This document shows, in pieces, positions 23,943-24,233 of a stretch of 24,233 nt of DNA; the stretch's first letter is position 1, and every line of letters begins with the position of its first letter. The position numbers were made by a program, and so were the translations under genes. The stretch lies in IMG/VR virus record IMGVR_UViG_3300028840_003252, positions 1 through 24,233 of that record; one strand, written 5' to 3'. The notes beneath the pieces were generated by a model. It was given only the letters and a program-made list of their open reading frames with translations, was not told where the DNA came from and ran no database searches. The stretch comes from a virus.

Positions 23943-24060
23943 CTATCCTCGGACGAACCGCACATAATACTTGCGCGTCTGCTTATTGCGGTGGCTCACG
24001 TACCCACCGTTGAAGTACACGCTGAACGCGTAGGCGCTATTGCACGGACTCGTAGACGCG
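23943..24060 (-). other. Candidate DGR variable region at gene end
   Basis: The last ~35 codons of the DUF1566 gene show alternating fixed and odd residues. At positions where related proteins often have Asn, the codons are AGC, TAC, TTC, AGC, TAC, TAC, AGC, CAC, CGC and CGC. All of these can be reached from AAC by changing only the adenines. Fixed codons (GTG, TTC, AAT AAG, TATGTGCGG, GTCCGAGGA) sit between them. This is the fingerprint of adenine-directed mutagenic retrohoming. No reverse transcriptase, Avd or template repeat is in the window. Confidence 0.5.
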
Positions 24061-24233
24061 GTCCAATGATAGACATTGGGTGTTGACGGAAATGCGGTGG
24101 TGTCGATGGCCGGGTTGCAGTTGCCCAGGTTGATAAGTTTTGTCAATTCAAAATAATTAGGAATCCGCCAGTCCGTGTATCCGCCCAGGGAATTGGTGTT
24201 GGCCTGGTCCAGGGCATCCCAGATCAGGTCGTC
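23943..24233 (-). CDS. DUF1566 / Lcl-type C-terminal domain protein, 5' end outside window
   Basis: The frame is open to the right edge; 96 C-terminal residues are visible. They show the full end of a DUF1566 domain: WDALDQANTNSLGGYTDWRI, PNYFELTKLINLGNCNPAID, then YHWTASTSPCNSAYAFSVYF and KYYVRFVRG. This is a C-type-lectin-like fold used by surface proteins, phage receptor-binding proteins and many targets of diversity-generating retroelements. GC content is about 58% over 24001-24060 and looks clearly higher than in the neighbouring genes. As the first gene of the visible block it could be a tail-tip or fibre protein of the same phage (the map may be circular) or a lysogenic-conversion surface protein. 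Confidence 0.85.
   Translation of the reverse strand, partial: DDLIWDALDQANTNSLGGYTDWRIPNYFELTKLINLGNCNPAIDTTAFPSTPNVYHWTASTSPCNSAYAFSVYFNGGYVSHRNKQTRKYYVRFVRG

Noticed and set aside
22978-24233. Complete diversity-generating retroelement in this window
   Set aside because: No reverse transcriptase, Avd or template repeat can be read on either strand here; only the candidate variable region is present.
1-24233. CRISPR arrays, tRNA or rRNA genes, transposons
   Set aside because: No regularly spaced repeats, cloverleaf patterns, rRNA-like conserved stretches or transposase frames were seen.

Overview
The window is one continuous late (virion-building) gene block of a tailed phage or prophage with a podovirus-type particle. 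Every gene I can support lies on the minus strand, so transcription runs from base 24233 down to base 1. Genes are tightly packed, with many ATGA, GTGA and TAATG overlaps. The capsid side (terminase, portal, scaffold, major capsid protein, Bbp16-type cement protein) resembles the epsilon15 / BPP-1 podoviruses. The tail side (tail tubular A, nozzle B, three internal virion proteins, T7-type fibre) has the T7-like order. No integrase, lysis gene, replication gene, tRNA or clear host gene is visible, so I cannot say whether it is a free phage or a prophage. The host is presumably a Gram-negative bacterium, because the phage carries an O-antigen polymerase/ligase-type protein and several Sec signal peptides. 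Nothing in the window fixes the species.

Layout in transcription order. (1) 24233-23572: the C-terminal end of a DUF1566/Lcl-type protein, more GC-rich than the rest, whose last ~35 codons look like a diversity-generating-retroelement variable region, followed by a small unknown phage protein. (2) 23571-19281: FliA-like sigma factor, large terminase, a 71-aa protein, portal and an 89-aa protein. (3) 19146-17108: an inserted-looking cassette of a secreted beta-rich protein, an O-antigen polymerase/ligase-like membrane protein and a one-helix membrane protein. (4) 17105-14041: two small proteins, scaffold, major capsid, cement protein and a zinc-finger-like small protein. (5) 14037-5551: tail tubular A, tail nozzle, GNAT-like protein and two more small or medium internal proteins, then the 1037-aa ejection protein. 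(6) 5538-1: T7-type fibre with a C1q-like end, a small protein, then four consecutive genes whose products start with signal peptides, ending in a beta-helix protein cut by the window edge.

The two longest non-coding gaps (19147-19280 and 15873-15994) hold two copies of the same structured RNA element. They share blocks at the ends and middle, a compensated stem change and a U-run. One copy sits in front of the secreted-protein/O-antigen cassette and the other in front of the major capsid gene. I do not recognise this element; it is the strongest candidate for something undescribed. Other points of note are the sigma factor overlapping the terminase gene, the O-antigen gene inside the head-assembly operon, and the run of secreted proteins at the tail-fibre locus. 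No stretch longer than 300 bases lacks a gene.
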